Shown here: positions 23,811 through 37,165 of the stretch, one piece after another
Numbering within the stretch: position 1 is the first letter of the stretch
Layout of the letters: each line of letters begins with the position of its first letter
Origin: Tretioscincus oriximinensis
Lineage: Eukaryota > Chordata > Lepidosauria > Squamata > Gymnophthalmidae
Length of the DNA stretch: 64,000 bases
Assembly (NCBI GenBank): GCA_022410635.1
Contig: JAJVDF010000019.1
Location: forward strand, 2,824,271 to 2,888,270
Direction of reading: 5' to 3'
Program-made: the position numbers and the translations under genes
Notes under the pieces: model-generated
Database searches by the model: none
Seen by the model: the letters and a program-made list of their open reading frames with translations, nothing else
Told to the model about the DNA's origin: nothing

Positions 23811-24680
23811 TGTCTTCACATAATGAAACAATGCTTTTTCTCCAATTACCTTGAGCCGTGCTCGGGAGGCGAGAGCATTGCAGCGTGGATTGCAGGATCA
23901 GATAGGTGGGGGCGTGCTGTCAAAAGCCCCAGGGGCCCAGGAGAGGGGTGGTGATGCTCCTATGCTTATTTAAGCATGCAGTGTCTCTCTTAGCATGCTG
24001 TTGCTGAGAGAAGCCGAAGTCCCTCCCTCCCTTCCCTTGTCATGGTTTGGTGTGCCAGTAATGCATCTTGGCTGGTCATCAGGGATAGGTAATAGCTGCG
24101 TGGGCAGTTTTCTCCCTAGCTATCACATATTTGGTGAGGGCCCTCATAAAGGGTTCATCGTCACATGCTTACCCTTGAGGAGCGGGTGTCTCAACATAGG
24201 CTCCGTCTTAAGAGCCCTGATAAAACCTCCTCGATCCTCTGGTGGTCCGCCGTAGCAAGAGCTGGGCGGAGCTCACAGGGTTGCCAACTGCTGGCTGCCT
24301 TGAGCAGGGGCTGGGCAGATTGGGGCACGTGAGTAAGCATGGTGTCCATCTGGTGCTGGGTGGGCCGAGCGAGGTTCACAGGGGGCAAACTTGCAAGGTG
24401 TTGCAGTGGTGGGCATGACTTAAGTCCCTGCTTCCATCCCGTTGATGGGCTGTGCGGGACTGTCAATCAGATGTGCTGCCTATGCACTCCTACTGCCTTG
24501 CCCATTTCCCTCCAATTTCATGTTATATGTTTTGGTATTCTCTGTATAGTTTATGGTAAACATATGAAGTTGCTGCTTAGATGCTAAATCTTGCAATGTA
24601 TTTGTTTAAACTATTTGTTAATAAATGGTGAACAAACGTTATTTGGTATCTCTCCTGCTTTGCAATTGAATTGTGCCACA
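23811..24680 (+). mobile_element. GC-rich LTR-like block
   Basis: An abrupt rise in GC marks about 23850-24480. The block may run from TGTCTTCACA (23811) to TGTGCCACA (24680), with 'aaggg' just before and 'taaggg' just after. A TATA-like 'tatttaag' lies at 23967 and AATAAA at 24620-24625, followed by a 55-bp tail. This order fits an LTR or a retroposed transcript. The very long TATA-to-AATAAA distance and the imperfect flank repeat keep the call open. No protein is recognised in frames at 23995-24587. Confidence 0.35.
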
Positions 24681-25435
24681 TAAGGGATAAGAAAAAGGGA
24701 GAAAATGCAAGAAATATTATACATCTGTAAAACTATGCTTATTCAAGGAAGAGTCTGACCACTAGTATAACTTTCCTATATATTTCCCTCCATATTGAAT
24801 TTTAAAGACTTCAAAGGTTACAGTTCAAATGTTATGATACTGCATGCCTGAAAGGTGTCAATCCAAATGTTAATTCCATCTGTGGACATCTTTTAAAAAC
24901 CCCACTTGGGGAAAGATCTAAGCAGTGGTGAATCTGAAAAGGTCTTACTAAAACATGACCCCTTGTCACCTAAGACTTAGCTGCCTGTCTTCCAACATTT
25001 ATTGAAGCTACTATGCATACTGCGTATGCAACTAGTTTTGCTCTTTCCTGTGACATCGAAAACATAAGTCACAGTCACATCCTCTTCCAGATTCATAGAC
25101 CGGAGGATTAGGGATGTGTGTGAACTGAAATTTATTTATTTATTCAAATGCTATCAACCTATCCTTGGTTTGTTCAAAGTGTGTTTTCAATAAGGTCTTT
25201 TGGATTGAATGCAAACCAAGGGAAACATGTCAAACCACCTGCAAACAAGTGGGTTCAACTGACATACAAATAGGCTCAATTGGACACATATTTACAGAGA
25301 AGTAAACATTTATATTTTATTTTAGTTTTACAGTATTCAACAAGCATTTTGCTGCAGCTCAGGGTATTTCCTCTCCTAAAATAAATAAGTATGCCAATTT
25401 ATCTTGGCATATTTTGGATTTGAACTTTGTTGATA
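24681..25435. other. unique DNA, nothing recognised
   Basis: No feature identified. Confidence 0.4.
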
Positions 25436-25665
25436 ATTGTGTTGTGGCTCGAGTGACAGACTCTTAAATGGGTATCTCTCGGTTTGATTCTGCACTCCTC
25501 CACAAAAGTCAGTTGTGTGACCTTTGGCTAGTCACAGTTATTCAGAACTCTCTCAACCCCAAATACTTCACAAGGTGTCTATTGAGAAAAGAATCACAGG
25601 TGTTATGTAAACCGCTTTGATTCCTTTTGGATTGAGAAAGGCAGGATAGAAAAAAATATTGTTAG
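25436..25665 (+). mobile_element. Sauria-type tRNA SINE, near full length
   Basis: Head 'gttgtggctcgagtgacagactc' and B box 'cggtttgattctgcactcc', body 'aaaagtcagttgtgtgacctttgg', and LINE-derived tail 'gtaaaccgctttgattcc...gaaaggcaggatagaaa'. Moderately diverged. Confidence 0.8.
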
Positions 25666-26147
25666 AACTGGGCTGTATTATAATTAAAAAATATTTTGCA
25701 TATCTTTGTACTAAAATCCTAAACTACAAATTTTGAAATCTTGGTGATTCCTTAATCTTTTTTGCCCCAGGATATCTCTGTTTTGTTTAAGGTTAAATAC
25801 CAGCGACTTAGGCTGCATCCAGGATGGACCAGAATAGTGGAATATATTCTGGAATATAAATAATCTGGAATAATATGGATTATCACTTGATGCCCAGAGC
25901 TGCAAACAAACACAGGAATTTACCTCATCTGGTACTTTTCTCTGTAATCTGTAATATCTCTCACATATAGGTGGATATTTTGCCAGTGCCAATATAAAAA
26001 TGTCATTGGGCATGCATGTATTGAGATAAGTGCCATCCACTATACTAAGAAATGGCAATCTGCTTACAGGAAAGTGGCTGGAGAAGACCATCTAAAGAAC
26101 GAAGGTGAGATGGAAGGAAGGAGGGGGGAATGAATGGAGGAAGGGAA
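25666..26147. other. unique DNA, nothing recognised
   Basis: The 126-codon minus-strand frame at 25711-26091 shows no domain I recognise and no splice or promoter context. Confidence 0.4.
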
Positions 26148-26325
26148 GTTGGAGCACCTGCCTTATGAAGCCAGATTGCAATATCTGGGCCTTTTCAACC
26201 TCAATCATTTGCAGGGAGTCAAGATCAGGTGAAGTTTTGCCCAGGGGCAATTGATGGCACACTGTATGAGACAGAATGCTGGACTAGATGGGTTCCAACC
26301 CCATTCAGCAGGGGACCTCTTATTT
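26148..26325 (+). mobile_element. CR1/L3-like LINE with internal deletion
   Basis: 'ggagcacctgccttatgaag' (RT C-terminus) and 'ctgggccttttcaacctc' join directly to 'atttgcagggagtcaag' and 'gagacagaatgctggactag', so about 330 bp found in fuller copies is missing. It ends in a T run. Confidence 0.75.
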
Positions 26326-29300
26326 TTTTTTTTTGTTGCACCTGAAAACCTATTCTCATGAAGCTAGAATCCGTTGCATAACCGTAAAACGACAGGCTTA
26401 TTCCACTAGTTAGAGATAAATTGCACTTTGCATTCTGAATTTAGTGTATCAAAGAAGGATGAATGAGGACTCATGGATATCAAAAGGGAATATGTATTCC
26501 TATTAACCATGATTTATTCTCAATTACAGGGAATTGGTTGAGATATGTAATTATGATATTTCAGAATATTGGATTATAATAGATTAGACAGAGAGGATCT
26601 TCATTATCTTTTCCAAATAATTCTTCAGAACTATAGTGTTTAATGCCAAGAAAATCAAAATATGCTGAGGTAAGGTTTTTTCGGGGGTTTTCCTCCAAGA
26701 GTAGATCTTTAAGTTTTATTAAGTATCAGAAGACCTTTCTGCACTTATTTTGCCATGACTAGGCTCAAGGTCTTTAACTTGGATCATTGCAAATAATGCT
26801 TTGAATCAGCACCATATGTTAAGGTCGTCACAAAAATTAAAAAAATAGTTTGCAGAGTATTGAAAAATTATCCCACCTTCAAGACATGCCGCAGCATTAT
26901 AAGCAGATAATAGTTGAGAAAAGCCAACTGTTCTTCTACACCAGCAATCCAGATCAGGTATCAGGGCTAGGGGCTTGTATGGTAGGTTAAGAATTGATCA
27001 TTAGTTGTTTACAAGAAAAGTGAATTCAATAGATATTTAAAAAGAAATATCAAAAGATGATTTGTCAGAATATTCTAGAAGACATCATTGGGATTTTAAT
27101 CACAAAAGCACCGTGACTTGTGATTCTGATCCTAGGGTAAAAAAGGTGTGATCAGATGTGATATGTGAACTAATTAATAAATCACATCAAGGGTTTCCTG
27201 ATCTAGATTATACTTTGCCCTGTGTTGGTGAAATGTACCAGCAGTGGGCAGATAAGATCTTAAGGATTACCACAGAGGATTCTGTTTGACCTTATAGATA
27301 AGTGCAGTAAAGCCCAGAGTGCTTTACCCTGTATTTCAACCTAATGAAAAATGGTATGATGAGAAGGATGCTTTTATCCTTGCTCAACACAAAATGATTG
27401 AAACATCAAATATCTGCAGATATACCATAGTTTTCATCCACTCACAATTTTTGAAAGCTTGATTGTTCAAAATATTTCATTTCTTCATAGCACATTTTTA
27501 CAGAACAAATGAAATTTAAATTGCATGAATGATTTATGAACAGCATCTAGTGGTAAGTGAGATAATTGTATTATATGTTGCTGAAATGGGCAGAAATCAA
27601 TTGTTTTCTTCAACTTGCTTAAAAAAACACACCAAGAGAACCTAGCAATAGTGGTGTTACAAACCAGCAATTGATCAATATATCTTGGACTGCTTAATGA
27701 GTGGCTGAAACAGGGCTACAAATGACAATACTGAACAGTGCACTACCAGAGATGGGGTGAGTGAGGAGAAACGTTCATTAAGGCACATCTGAGACAAACT
27801 TGAGACAAAATAATCCTGAAGTTAGATAGATCAACCACTGTGACCAAAATCACTTTAAATAGAATCCGTCTCTCACGTACCTGAGTATGATTTTTGTTAT
27901 TAATTATTTATTGAACAACCCCTTCTCTCAGAACCTATATGCCCACCATAAAACAGAGAGAACAACTTCTAGAGAGCTAACATCTGCTCATTCAGAATTC
28001 AAAGCATCTCATGAAATACTTATAGCAACAGCACCAAAATGAAAGGGAAACACGGGGAGACTACTGAGGGGAGCCTGTGAAACTTCATATACATAGATCC
28101 CACAGGTAATGTTGATCATTTTGGCTTCTCAGGATATAGAATGCTGCAGCTGAACACTCTGCAAAACAGAACATGGCAAAAATTGATGCATAATTATTAA
28201 TGTCTATTTAATGCTTTAATGTTTTGCTATACTAAGTGTTTTGATTAGAATTCACATTAACAAAGGCAAACTTTGGTTTAATTTTACACTTTCAGTAATT
28301 AAAAACCCTGCTTCAAAGTTACTGATAAGAAATACTAGTCACCAGCGGTGACCCATGGTGCACTTCTTTGAAGTCAGTAGGTGAGGGATGAGGCTTTTAC
28401 TGGAAACTTGCCTGAACTGCATTTTGAATCACTTTGGATTAAACATGGTTTAGGAATGTTTCCAGTCATATGATGACCCAGACAAGGTTTTCTTCACATT
28501 TTAACAGAGTGATTATGGGGAATTTGCTTCATCTAATTGCCAGGATCGAGTAGTAGCAGCAATAAAAAGGTCAATTGTCTCATTTTTTAACTCGTAGTAC
28601 TTTTAACTTTTAACATGCTATTTTCTATAGCATGGTGTCCTGCCTTTGCACCATGACAATGCCATTTATTTAGACATTGTTGTGAAAGTTCCAGTCCTCC
28701 TTCATGATCCTTTGCCTTTAAGCAAGACAAGACATGAAAATCCTTTGCTTTTGAGATATCTGTACCAAGCTGGCGCAATTAAACCTATTGGATTTTCTGG
28801 ATATTACAAGGTTTTTTTCTATGGTTTTGAGAGTTTGGTTCACACTAAAAAGTAAAGAAATGATCACATTTGGCTGTTGATAACCCAAGTTTTTCTAAAG
28901 TGGTCTGAAATTGGATTAAAATGTGACCCATGGCACCACCCACATTTTAAGGACCCTTAGTCGACTATTAGGTTAAGAAGAGTCATCAAGAAAAGAGGAA
29001 GCTCTTTCAAACCACAGTTTGAAACACATTAACCAGTTTTTAATCCATCTTCACTACACTTTTAAGAGAAAGTTGCACTTTCTGAAATGAGCTTTCTGAA
29101 CTAGTATGCTAATAATACTGTTTAAAAAGTTGCATAAAAGGGAACAATCATTCAGCTGATTGTGTCACAAGGGAACATGGCTAGATGGTAACAGGTAGAA
29201 AGTGTTTTAGCTGTTGCCTGGTCTGTAATAAGAAATATATCACACTATTTGTTAGGGATTTGAATGGTCTTTCAATACATTTCCAGTCAGAGATATGCTA

Positions 29301-32300
29301 ATACCTCATTAAAATGTATTTTGCTTTTCCAAAACAGACAAATGAAAACATACTGACAGGACTTCTGAAATATTGCCCAATACAAAGGTATCTCCAAGTA
29401 GAATGTTGATTAGATGAACTGTTGATAGAACAACATCTGTGGTTATGAAGTACCACATAATCAAAAGAATAAATACTGGGTTTATAACAAATGTCTTAAT
29501 ATGGATGAGTAAAAACCCTAAAAATGTTTCATAGTAACAGCTACTGAAAGCCCTAATCCATAGTCAAGCAAGCCACACAATCCTTGAGTAATGGAAAGTT
29601 TATTCCTGTGTATCAAGAGCAAGGGGAAATAACTCCTGGAAGAGAAAGAATATTGAAAGAAAAACCAATCCAAAACTGGCACCTCAGGAATTCTGGGAGC
29701 CATTCCCATGAAATCTATGGCCAATCAGTGATCGGTATGTCTCCATGGCAAGCCAATACTATGTTTACTCTGATCACATATACAAGAGAACAATTCATCC
29801 ATGGNTAACCCACAATACAAAACAAATTTCAACAAAGAACAAATAACAAAACCTAACTTTTTTTTTTTGCAGATTTTATGGATTGGGTTCTCTTTATCTA
29901 CTTTTAGTATTTATGAGGAAATCTGATGTAGTTTTAGTTCACAAATGTACAAGCCCTGCACAGGTACAGTATAAACACTAAGGATACCAATTACAATGCA
30001 CCATACAAGATATAAGTTGTTAAGATGAGAGCACAATTTTTATGATTTAACATAATTCCATATATATATACCTTCTTCAGCTTATCATATGTTCAGATAT
30101 GTGTTCACTTAACTCGAATAGCAGCACATAAACCCTTTCATAAATAAAAACAACAATAATGAACACTAAGGCTTGTCAAATCAAATGTATATAAAGGAAA
30201 TTAATGACACAATAAAACAGATCAACAGGCTTTGACTGGTAGCCATTTTGAAACGGTGAACATTTTCCACTGCACCTGTCACTCTCATCAGTCATCCCAT
30301 GAGCAAACCAGTAAAATCTTTTCTTTTTGTCCATTTGTCAATGTACTTTGCTGTAAAAAGAAGAGCAGGCCTTTAAATCTGGCTTTTTGCTTCTTTTAGT
30401 AACCTCTGGAACTTCTCTTTTCAGCTCTCCTTTTTTCCCACTGACACGTTTGCACATTTCGGATGAGTAGAAATGAGTGGTAATTTTTGGTGAGGGGTTG
30501 GGTCACTGTGACACCAAACAAATAGCTTTTCTTAATTCTGCTACACAAAGTGATCTTCTTTCTTCTTAACATACATGTTAACTCTTAACTGGTAAAAGGC
30601 TGAGAAGTGTTCTATGACTTTTCTCCTACCTGATAGGTTTATTTTCTTTCCTTAGAGACCAAATACTTTGCAGAGGTTGAATGAGACTTCCCTGTTCTTA
30701 AGAGATAGCACAATGCAATGTCTGGCAGTCGATCAGATGAAATGAGCAAAATTCTTAAAAAGCTTTCAAAGCATCTAACTTCTAACTAGGTTTCTGTAAC
30801 AGCTGGGCAGACATTTGGAAGTAAGACACCTGCACTACCTAGAGGATAAGATGAAGTTGCTGTTTGTGATACTAAACTCTTACCATGAAAGAAAGAAAGT
30901 ATAGAGGGGGGAAAAAAACTCTGTTCTAATCTTTTAGTTAGCTTCCCCAATCAGGAGAGAGACAGGATCTTAGGTTTATAGCCAGCTTATTCAGACATGT
31001 AACGTTATTAATACAAAGGCTGAGTTGCCCACCATTAATGTGCATGTGGGAATGTGGCATCACACGATATGGTCGACCCTGGCACATTGTGAAGCACACC
31101 TTTTTATCCATTATTTCCCCATGACTGAGCGATATTTCTCCCTTACTGTTTCTATCCAATCTATTCCCTCATCATAGCACCACATCATCTCCCATGTAAT
31201 ATGTCAACCCCTTAACAGGGCCTTTCTAGCAAATTGCTTTTGGGGGCTGTGGTTGGTTTCTTCCCTTGTTCTCCTTCTGATAGCCTCATGATTATTTCCA
31301 CCTTCGTTATCTTCCTAACATCTGTCCTGCTAGCTGGCCAGTTTCACGCTGTGTCATCCTTGAGCTTCTGTGGTCCCTTTCCTAGTGTTCTTTCTGTTCT
31401 CTTGTCTAGAGCCAATGATTCCTATAAGCATACCCATAAGCCTTTGGCTATGCTTTTATGAATTAATAATGTATTAATGCTTCGTGGTCCAGGTATCCAC
31501 CTGCCCTCTACGAACGAACAAACGAAAGAAATTCTGTAGAGTCAGTTACAAAAGAAATATTCCAGGTCCAGAAAATCAAAGTCTGCTCAAATATTTTTCA
31601 GGCCCTACAAAAATTTCATGTAGAACATGAATGCTAGATTTTGGTGTTGGACATAGTTCAGATCACAGGGGTGCAGCCTACATGGGAGAACTGAGTAGGC
31701 TACATGTTTGTGTTAATATGTTTCAGGACACTGAGGTGCAGGACTCAGTATGACACAACAATAGCCCTATAATGGAGGTAGGAGTGAGACTTGATCATTA
31801 GCCTAGACTATAGGATATCTTAACTGTTTAGGTAGACTTTTGTACTTTGGGCTTTATTCTAGTTTGGAATAGGGACTTGTCATTCATACGTTGGATGCAG
31901 ACTAAATAAAGTCCATCCTGGGACTTCCTTAATTTACACTAGTCTCCCTTTTTGAGGTGTAATCCATGAGAACTATTCTAGAAAGATATTATTAGAAAGA
32001 ATACCAACCCTCAAAATACCAACTATTTTGAAATTGGAAATCAAACTCCAGGGTATGGATTTGCATGCAGCTCTACAGTTCTGCAGAGGAGAAAAAAACA
32101 ATTTACTACTGGATTGTATTACCGGAAAATGATGTTTTGATATATTATGGAATACGTTTGCGAGAATGTAATAATTCCTAGTTAGGGTAGAAGACCTGAC
32201 CCTCAACTTTGAACCGTTGGTAGTCTGGATGAAACAAAACTCCTGAGTCCAAATAATAAGAACTTCAAAAGCTGTAAAAAAATGAGTTTTATTGCACAGC

Positions 32301-33009
32301 AAAACATAGTCCAAGAAATAAATGGGCACCAAATCTCTTCCTTAAAAGGGTAAGCTTGTGTTTCAAAAGTACAGAAAAAGATTCAGGTAATAAACATTTT
32401 CAAACTGTTTGCAAAAAGCAAGCAAATAATGGCTTCTAACACATACTAAGATCACTGAACAATCTTTAACCTTTTACTGGCTCTTCATCAGGTGTTACCA
32501 ATCATCCAATCATGCAATATATTTTGCAGATGATGTCACAATGAGTATCTACCCCTCTCAATTAACAAAAAGTCATTAGATGCTAACTTTTGAGCTTGAT
32601 TCTTTGGTATGTCTTTGAAATAGATTCCTCCTACTCCCCACAGGAACATTTTAAACTTAAAGCTGCACTTTCTAAGTCTCTCATGACTGAAACAAAGATG
32701 GCATTGATTTTGCTAATACAATCATAACATTTTCTGTACATAAGTCTTACAAACAAGCTCCTGTCTGATCCTATTCAAATGACTGTAAAAAGAGTTACAG
32801 TTGTACTGCTAGATGTTTCACCTAGAAATCAGGCTTTCTGGTGCACCTGGGATCACGAAGAAGCAAGGGCATGCCACAAAGATTGCAAGGAAAATCACCT
32901 ATGCAAGCAACCATGTGAAAGCCACCTTATTTCCATGTCTGTGGGTGAGATGTCATCATATTACAGAGCACCTAAGTCAGCGAAGTTCTGGTCTTTCATC
33001 CAAGAGACT
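26326..33009. other. unique AT-rich DNA, 6.7 kb without recognisable genes
   Basis: I find no repeat family, exon, RNA gene or strong simple repeat apart from short A or T runs (26322-26333, 29855-29864). Small frames (for example 31973-32332 and 32779-33135) carry no domains. Confidence 0.4.
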
Positions 33010-33180
33010 GGGAGAATAGCCCATCTATTTGAAAGCAAGAATTGCAAGAAATTGCAAGTCTGCAACTATAAAAATGGAAACAACCATAGTGTTGTGGGGA
33101 AGATAGAAGCCTTCAGGGGAAAAATAACCTTGTAAGCTGCTTTGAGTCCTTTCGAGGGAGAAAAGCAGAGTATAACAATC
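33010..33180 (+). mobile_element. family b SINE, 3' half
   Basis: 'gcccatctatttgaaagcaagaattgcaag', 'ttgtggggaagatagaagcc', 'cttgtaagctgctttgagtcc' and 'agaaaagcagagtataac' match the body and tail of the SINE at 47441. The tRNA head is missing. Confidence 0.75.
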
Positions 33181-34479
33181 CACTGCTGCGGCTGCTCATC
33201 ATGATGCATTTATAAAAATGCCAACCCACCGATAGACCTAGAAGCACTTCCTTAGATGAATGAAGCAGATCAGTTCTGTGCAATTTTCAAATATCCTCAG
33301 CTTCTTGACGGGAGCTCTCTACAAAGCCTGCTAGGTGAAATACCTAACCAACCTTTTCCACCATTTGAACAGGATCAAACAGAAGTTCATACAAGCCTAT
33401 TGTGGAACAACATGTCATCTGTTGACATCAAAACCTACAAGTGAATTGTCTTAAAATAGCTGTAGTAGAAGCCAACTTTCCAACTTCATTACAGCCCAAC
33501 CATCTTGTCTAGCCATGTCCCTGGACATAACCACGTCAGGGACATAAATTGAGCAAAATGTATTCTGCCACTGGAAACAAAGAGAAAAGCAAATCCTAAG
33601 TCAACATCGCCTTTGATAAGTGAGCAATGAAATCAACATAATCTTCAGAGAGATTTTGAATCTCTATTTTACTGTAAAGGCTGAGCAAACGCATTTTACA
33701 AAGTGGAGGAAATATTCAGAAGTCACCCCTTTAAAAGTATAATTTTATTCTGTCTATTTTTCTCCTGTCTCATTAATTTCTTCCATACATTCTTCCTCAG
33801 GGCATGAGTAAAATGCATACACACAGTAGTATTCCCAAACATGGAACAATTTGTTCTTCATCAATCTTTACTTGTTTATCTGTCTAGGTCCACAGGTAAT
33901 GGCCGTACTCTTAAGCGCATTATTCATGAAAAGTGTTATTGATTTCAGTGGTACTTACTCATTACTAAGTGTGTTTAGGAATTAAGCTGATAGCTTACAT
34001 ATATTTAGGAAAGACTATAGAGAGAATTTTGAAAGAGACAGCTAATGCAAAATGAAGAACTTACTGGGCTATTAAGACACAAAGCTATATTAAATAAGCC
34101 ATCCAATAGTCTTGAGAGAAGGTCACTGTAACTATTAAAGTGAAATATTAAAAAAGGGAAGAAAGGAAAAAAGTCTTCAGATCAGCAGCAGGGTGTGGAG
34201 CACTTTGGTAAGAACAGCGGGTGGGCAGTGGGGAGGGGGATCTGGCTCTAATTGAAAGCTTCCTTTTGATCTCCTTGACCTACACTTTGATCCACACAGT
34301 TTCAAAATGCAGTCTAAGTAGATCAAAGAGAAGCTTCCAATTTGAGCCTTATTGGCCCCCTACCACCTTGGAAATCCCAATTCGCATGCAACAGCTGCTT
34401 AAAACTAAAAGAAGACATTTGAAGTGGCAAACATTTGTTCAGTTTCTGAGGGGAAAAAAGATGAGACTACAACTGATAA
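33181..34479. other. unique DNA, nothing recognised
   Basis: No feature identified. Confidence 0.4.
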
Positions 34480-34870
34480 GAACACAAGAGGAGCTCTGCT
34501 GAATTGGGCCATAGCCCAGCTAATCCAGCTTTCTTTCTCACACAGTGGCCCATCAAGCAGAAGAAGGCAAAACCCTCACCTGATGCCCACCATGCCTTCT
34601 GGAAGTGAATTCCATATACCTATGATCCTCTGGGGAGGGGGGGTGATTACTTTCTCTTGTCTGTTCTAACTTTTCTGCCCATCAGCTTCAAGAAATGCCC
34701 TCTAGTTGTATTGTTGTGTGATAGAGAAAACATTTTTCTCTATTCACCTTATCCATCTCATGCCTGATTTTATATACTTCAATTAGATCACCACTTAGAG
34801 GACCTTCTTTCAAGGCTGAAAAAGGCTAAATTTTGCAGCCTGATTTCATAAGGCAGATCTTCCAGTCCTT
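34480..34870 (-). mobile_element. CR1/L3-like LINE 3' end
   Basis: The plus strand reads 'ctgctgaattgggccatagcccagc', 'cttatccatctcatgcctgatt' and 'gcctgatttcataaggcag', the reverse of the RT C-terminus and terminus. An internal deletion joins 34590 to the LWNLLP region. Confidence 0.8.
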
Positions 34871-36994
34871 TGATCATTTGTTAGCTGAAATATTTTTTTC
34901 AGTTTCTGAGAGAAAACAGAGAATATATGCAATAAGTGATTCACTTGACTGGGAATGTGCTTCAGGTTTAGGACAGGAGATGGTACAAGAAAATCTAACT
35001 TTATCATGCTATCATTTAACATTTCTCCTGGATTCCAATTAATTTCTTGTGGATATTTGGTTAAGAACAGACCATTCTACATAAATTAGACAAGAAATTT
35101 AGTATTATAAATTTATAAATGAGCCACAATTCAGAATTAGGGCAAGAAGCTTGGATGCAATTGAGAAAACCTTTTGAAATGTTCAAATTTTAGGAATAGT
35201 CAATCTAAAACAGAGAAGGCTGGATGTTGTTTAATTGCAAGCATTTCCTTCCTTTTCATTGCCTAAGACCATGAAAGTTTCATATTTGTCTGTGTAGTCA
35301 ATGTATAACAGAGGTATCTGATTCAGTATCCTCCAGTATGCATCTCCAAAGATGAAGTGGTTCCTCTGCAGTAGCCTGGCATACTTGGCTGTATAATTTT
35401 TGCAAGTATGGTTGAAATGGCAATTGAAAGCACCTTTCCTTCTAACAAGTTGGTAGTTTCTCAAATGTGTTCCTGGTTCTGGTTTATTTCAAGGGAAAGA
35501 CACTGTTGACTGATTGTTATTGTCTCCCTCTTAAACTTACAGTATGTTCAGATTTATAGTAAGGAGAACCCTTGAGGTGAATTAGTAACCCGAAGGAAAA
35601 ATACATAATTAAAAGTTCACTTATTTCACCCACAGGTCTATGTGTATTTATCCTTTTCACATTCAAGCAAATCACTCAAGATGAGGAGTTGAGGTTTGAG
35701 ACTCCTGAGCCAATCCCAATCTTCTACTGCCACTGGCCAATGAGAATCAGGGAAAATCTGGCTGCATCCAATGAATTCTTGTTGCTACAAAGAAATGAAT
35801 GGAGGGAAATAAAAGGTACTCAAATGTGGAAAGATAGTCTGCTCCTAGCCCCCAAGAATGAATGAATTGGAATAATTCTAATTATTCTTGTAATCATAGA
35901 ATAGATTTCCCCAATTTCCACATATGGGTAATACTGCTCATGTTTTACTGATCTTTTATCATTTAGCTTGGTGACAAAATAATATCTTTACTGTTACTTT
36001 TGACTTTAATAAGTCCTTCAAGCTCATTTTTATTATTCTTTTAATCCTCTTTGTCTCTTGTGTTCCTATATGTACTATACATCATTTCTTTCTTCTTTTC
36101 ATTCTTATACAGATATATTACTTTCTTAATCAGCCAAGTCAAATGTTACTCCTCAGCTAACCTGAAAGAATGTCTTTTATCACTTCTTAAAAAAAACAGA
36201 AAACTTACATACGGAAAACTTACAGACTTTTGGAAAGTAAAGTTACATCTTCACATCAGTAGCCCAATCATCAATTACCTTTATAAACTCAGCAAACAGA
36301 TTTCAGAACTTGGTGATAAAAGTCTCACTGGAAAAAATGTCATAGTAGTTGGACCAGCAAGGTTTTCTTCTTCTCCTTTTCCTTTCTTGTAACAATTCTT
36401 AACACTAAATCTGCCTCTCCAATTGTCTCAGTTCTCCAAGCTGAGCTCCTAGTGTGTTCTTTATTTTTAAAGTCAGTGATGCTTTCCACAAGAAATCATC
36501 ATAGCCAATTTAGGCTGATTAGCCTATTTCCCCAATAGGCATTCATTTTTGTATTTTCTTGCTGTGAAGATCATCTCTTATCCTTTTGCTGAACCTGGAA
36601 TAGTCCTGGAGAATCACATTATGGCTTGTTTGGGATTTCAAAATTCTAAATAACTAGGTGACATCTGCAAATTTGGCTGTTTTGATATTCTGTTCTGATG
36701 GGAATGGAAGTACAGTCAAAATGAGACAAGGTTCACATCTGTTGAGTGTGAGAAAAATTGGCCAAGAATTCAAAATGAGTGAACTACTTTTTCCGGATAG
36801 AGGAAAATTCCCAAAGTGCTAGTCGGCTTTCCTGAAAGAAAACAGCATCTTAGGAAAGGCATCAAAAAAGCTTAAAACAAAAGTAATTATGGCAAAAGAG
36901 CGCAAATGTATGAGAAATTATCTTTAGGAAGCCTGCCCTCTACATTCTACACTGGCATATGGATGGCAAAACTCTGCTGAACAATGGCAATATA
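34871..36994. other. unique DNA; possible very old CR1 near 36.6 kb
   Basis: 'tgacatctgcaaatttggctg' at about 36660 recalls an internal CR1 segment on the minus strand, but the match is too short to call. Nothing else is seen. Confidence 0.35.
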
Positions 36995-37165
36995 TCCAGC
37001 AAAGAGGCTATTAGCAGTTTGAGACTAACAGGAGAAAAGGGGTGGCATAAGCTTTCATAGACACATCTACTTCTTCAGATGCATCTGAAGAAGTAGATGT
37101 GTCTACGAAAGCTTATGCCACCCACTTTTCTCCTGTTAGTCTCTGTTACTAGCCCCTTTGCTGGA
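36995..37165. repeat. 171-bp near-perfect palindrome (MITE-like)
   Basis: The arms pair from TCCAGCAAAG (36995) to CTTTGCTGGA (37165) with a few mismatches, and the inner 60 bp are almost exact. The centre is ATGCAT at 37079-37084 with no loop. The motif 'gcataagctttc..agacaca.ctacttcttcagatgc' belongs to a dispersed sauropsid repeat I remember, with the associated phrase 'agactaaca'. A related single end, 'tagcaccttaaagactaatgg', occurs at 41217 and 44081. Confidence 0.85.

Noticed and set aside
32779..33135. 118-codon plus-strand frame with several Cys and His
   Set aside because: Its 3' part runs into a SINE, the Cys/His spacing fits no zinc-binding pattern, and no exon borders are seen.
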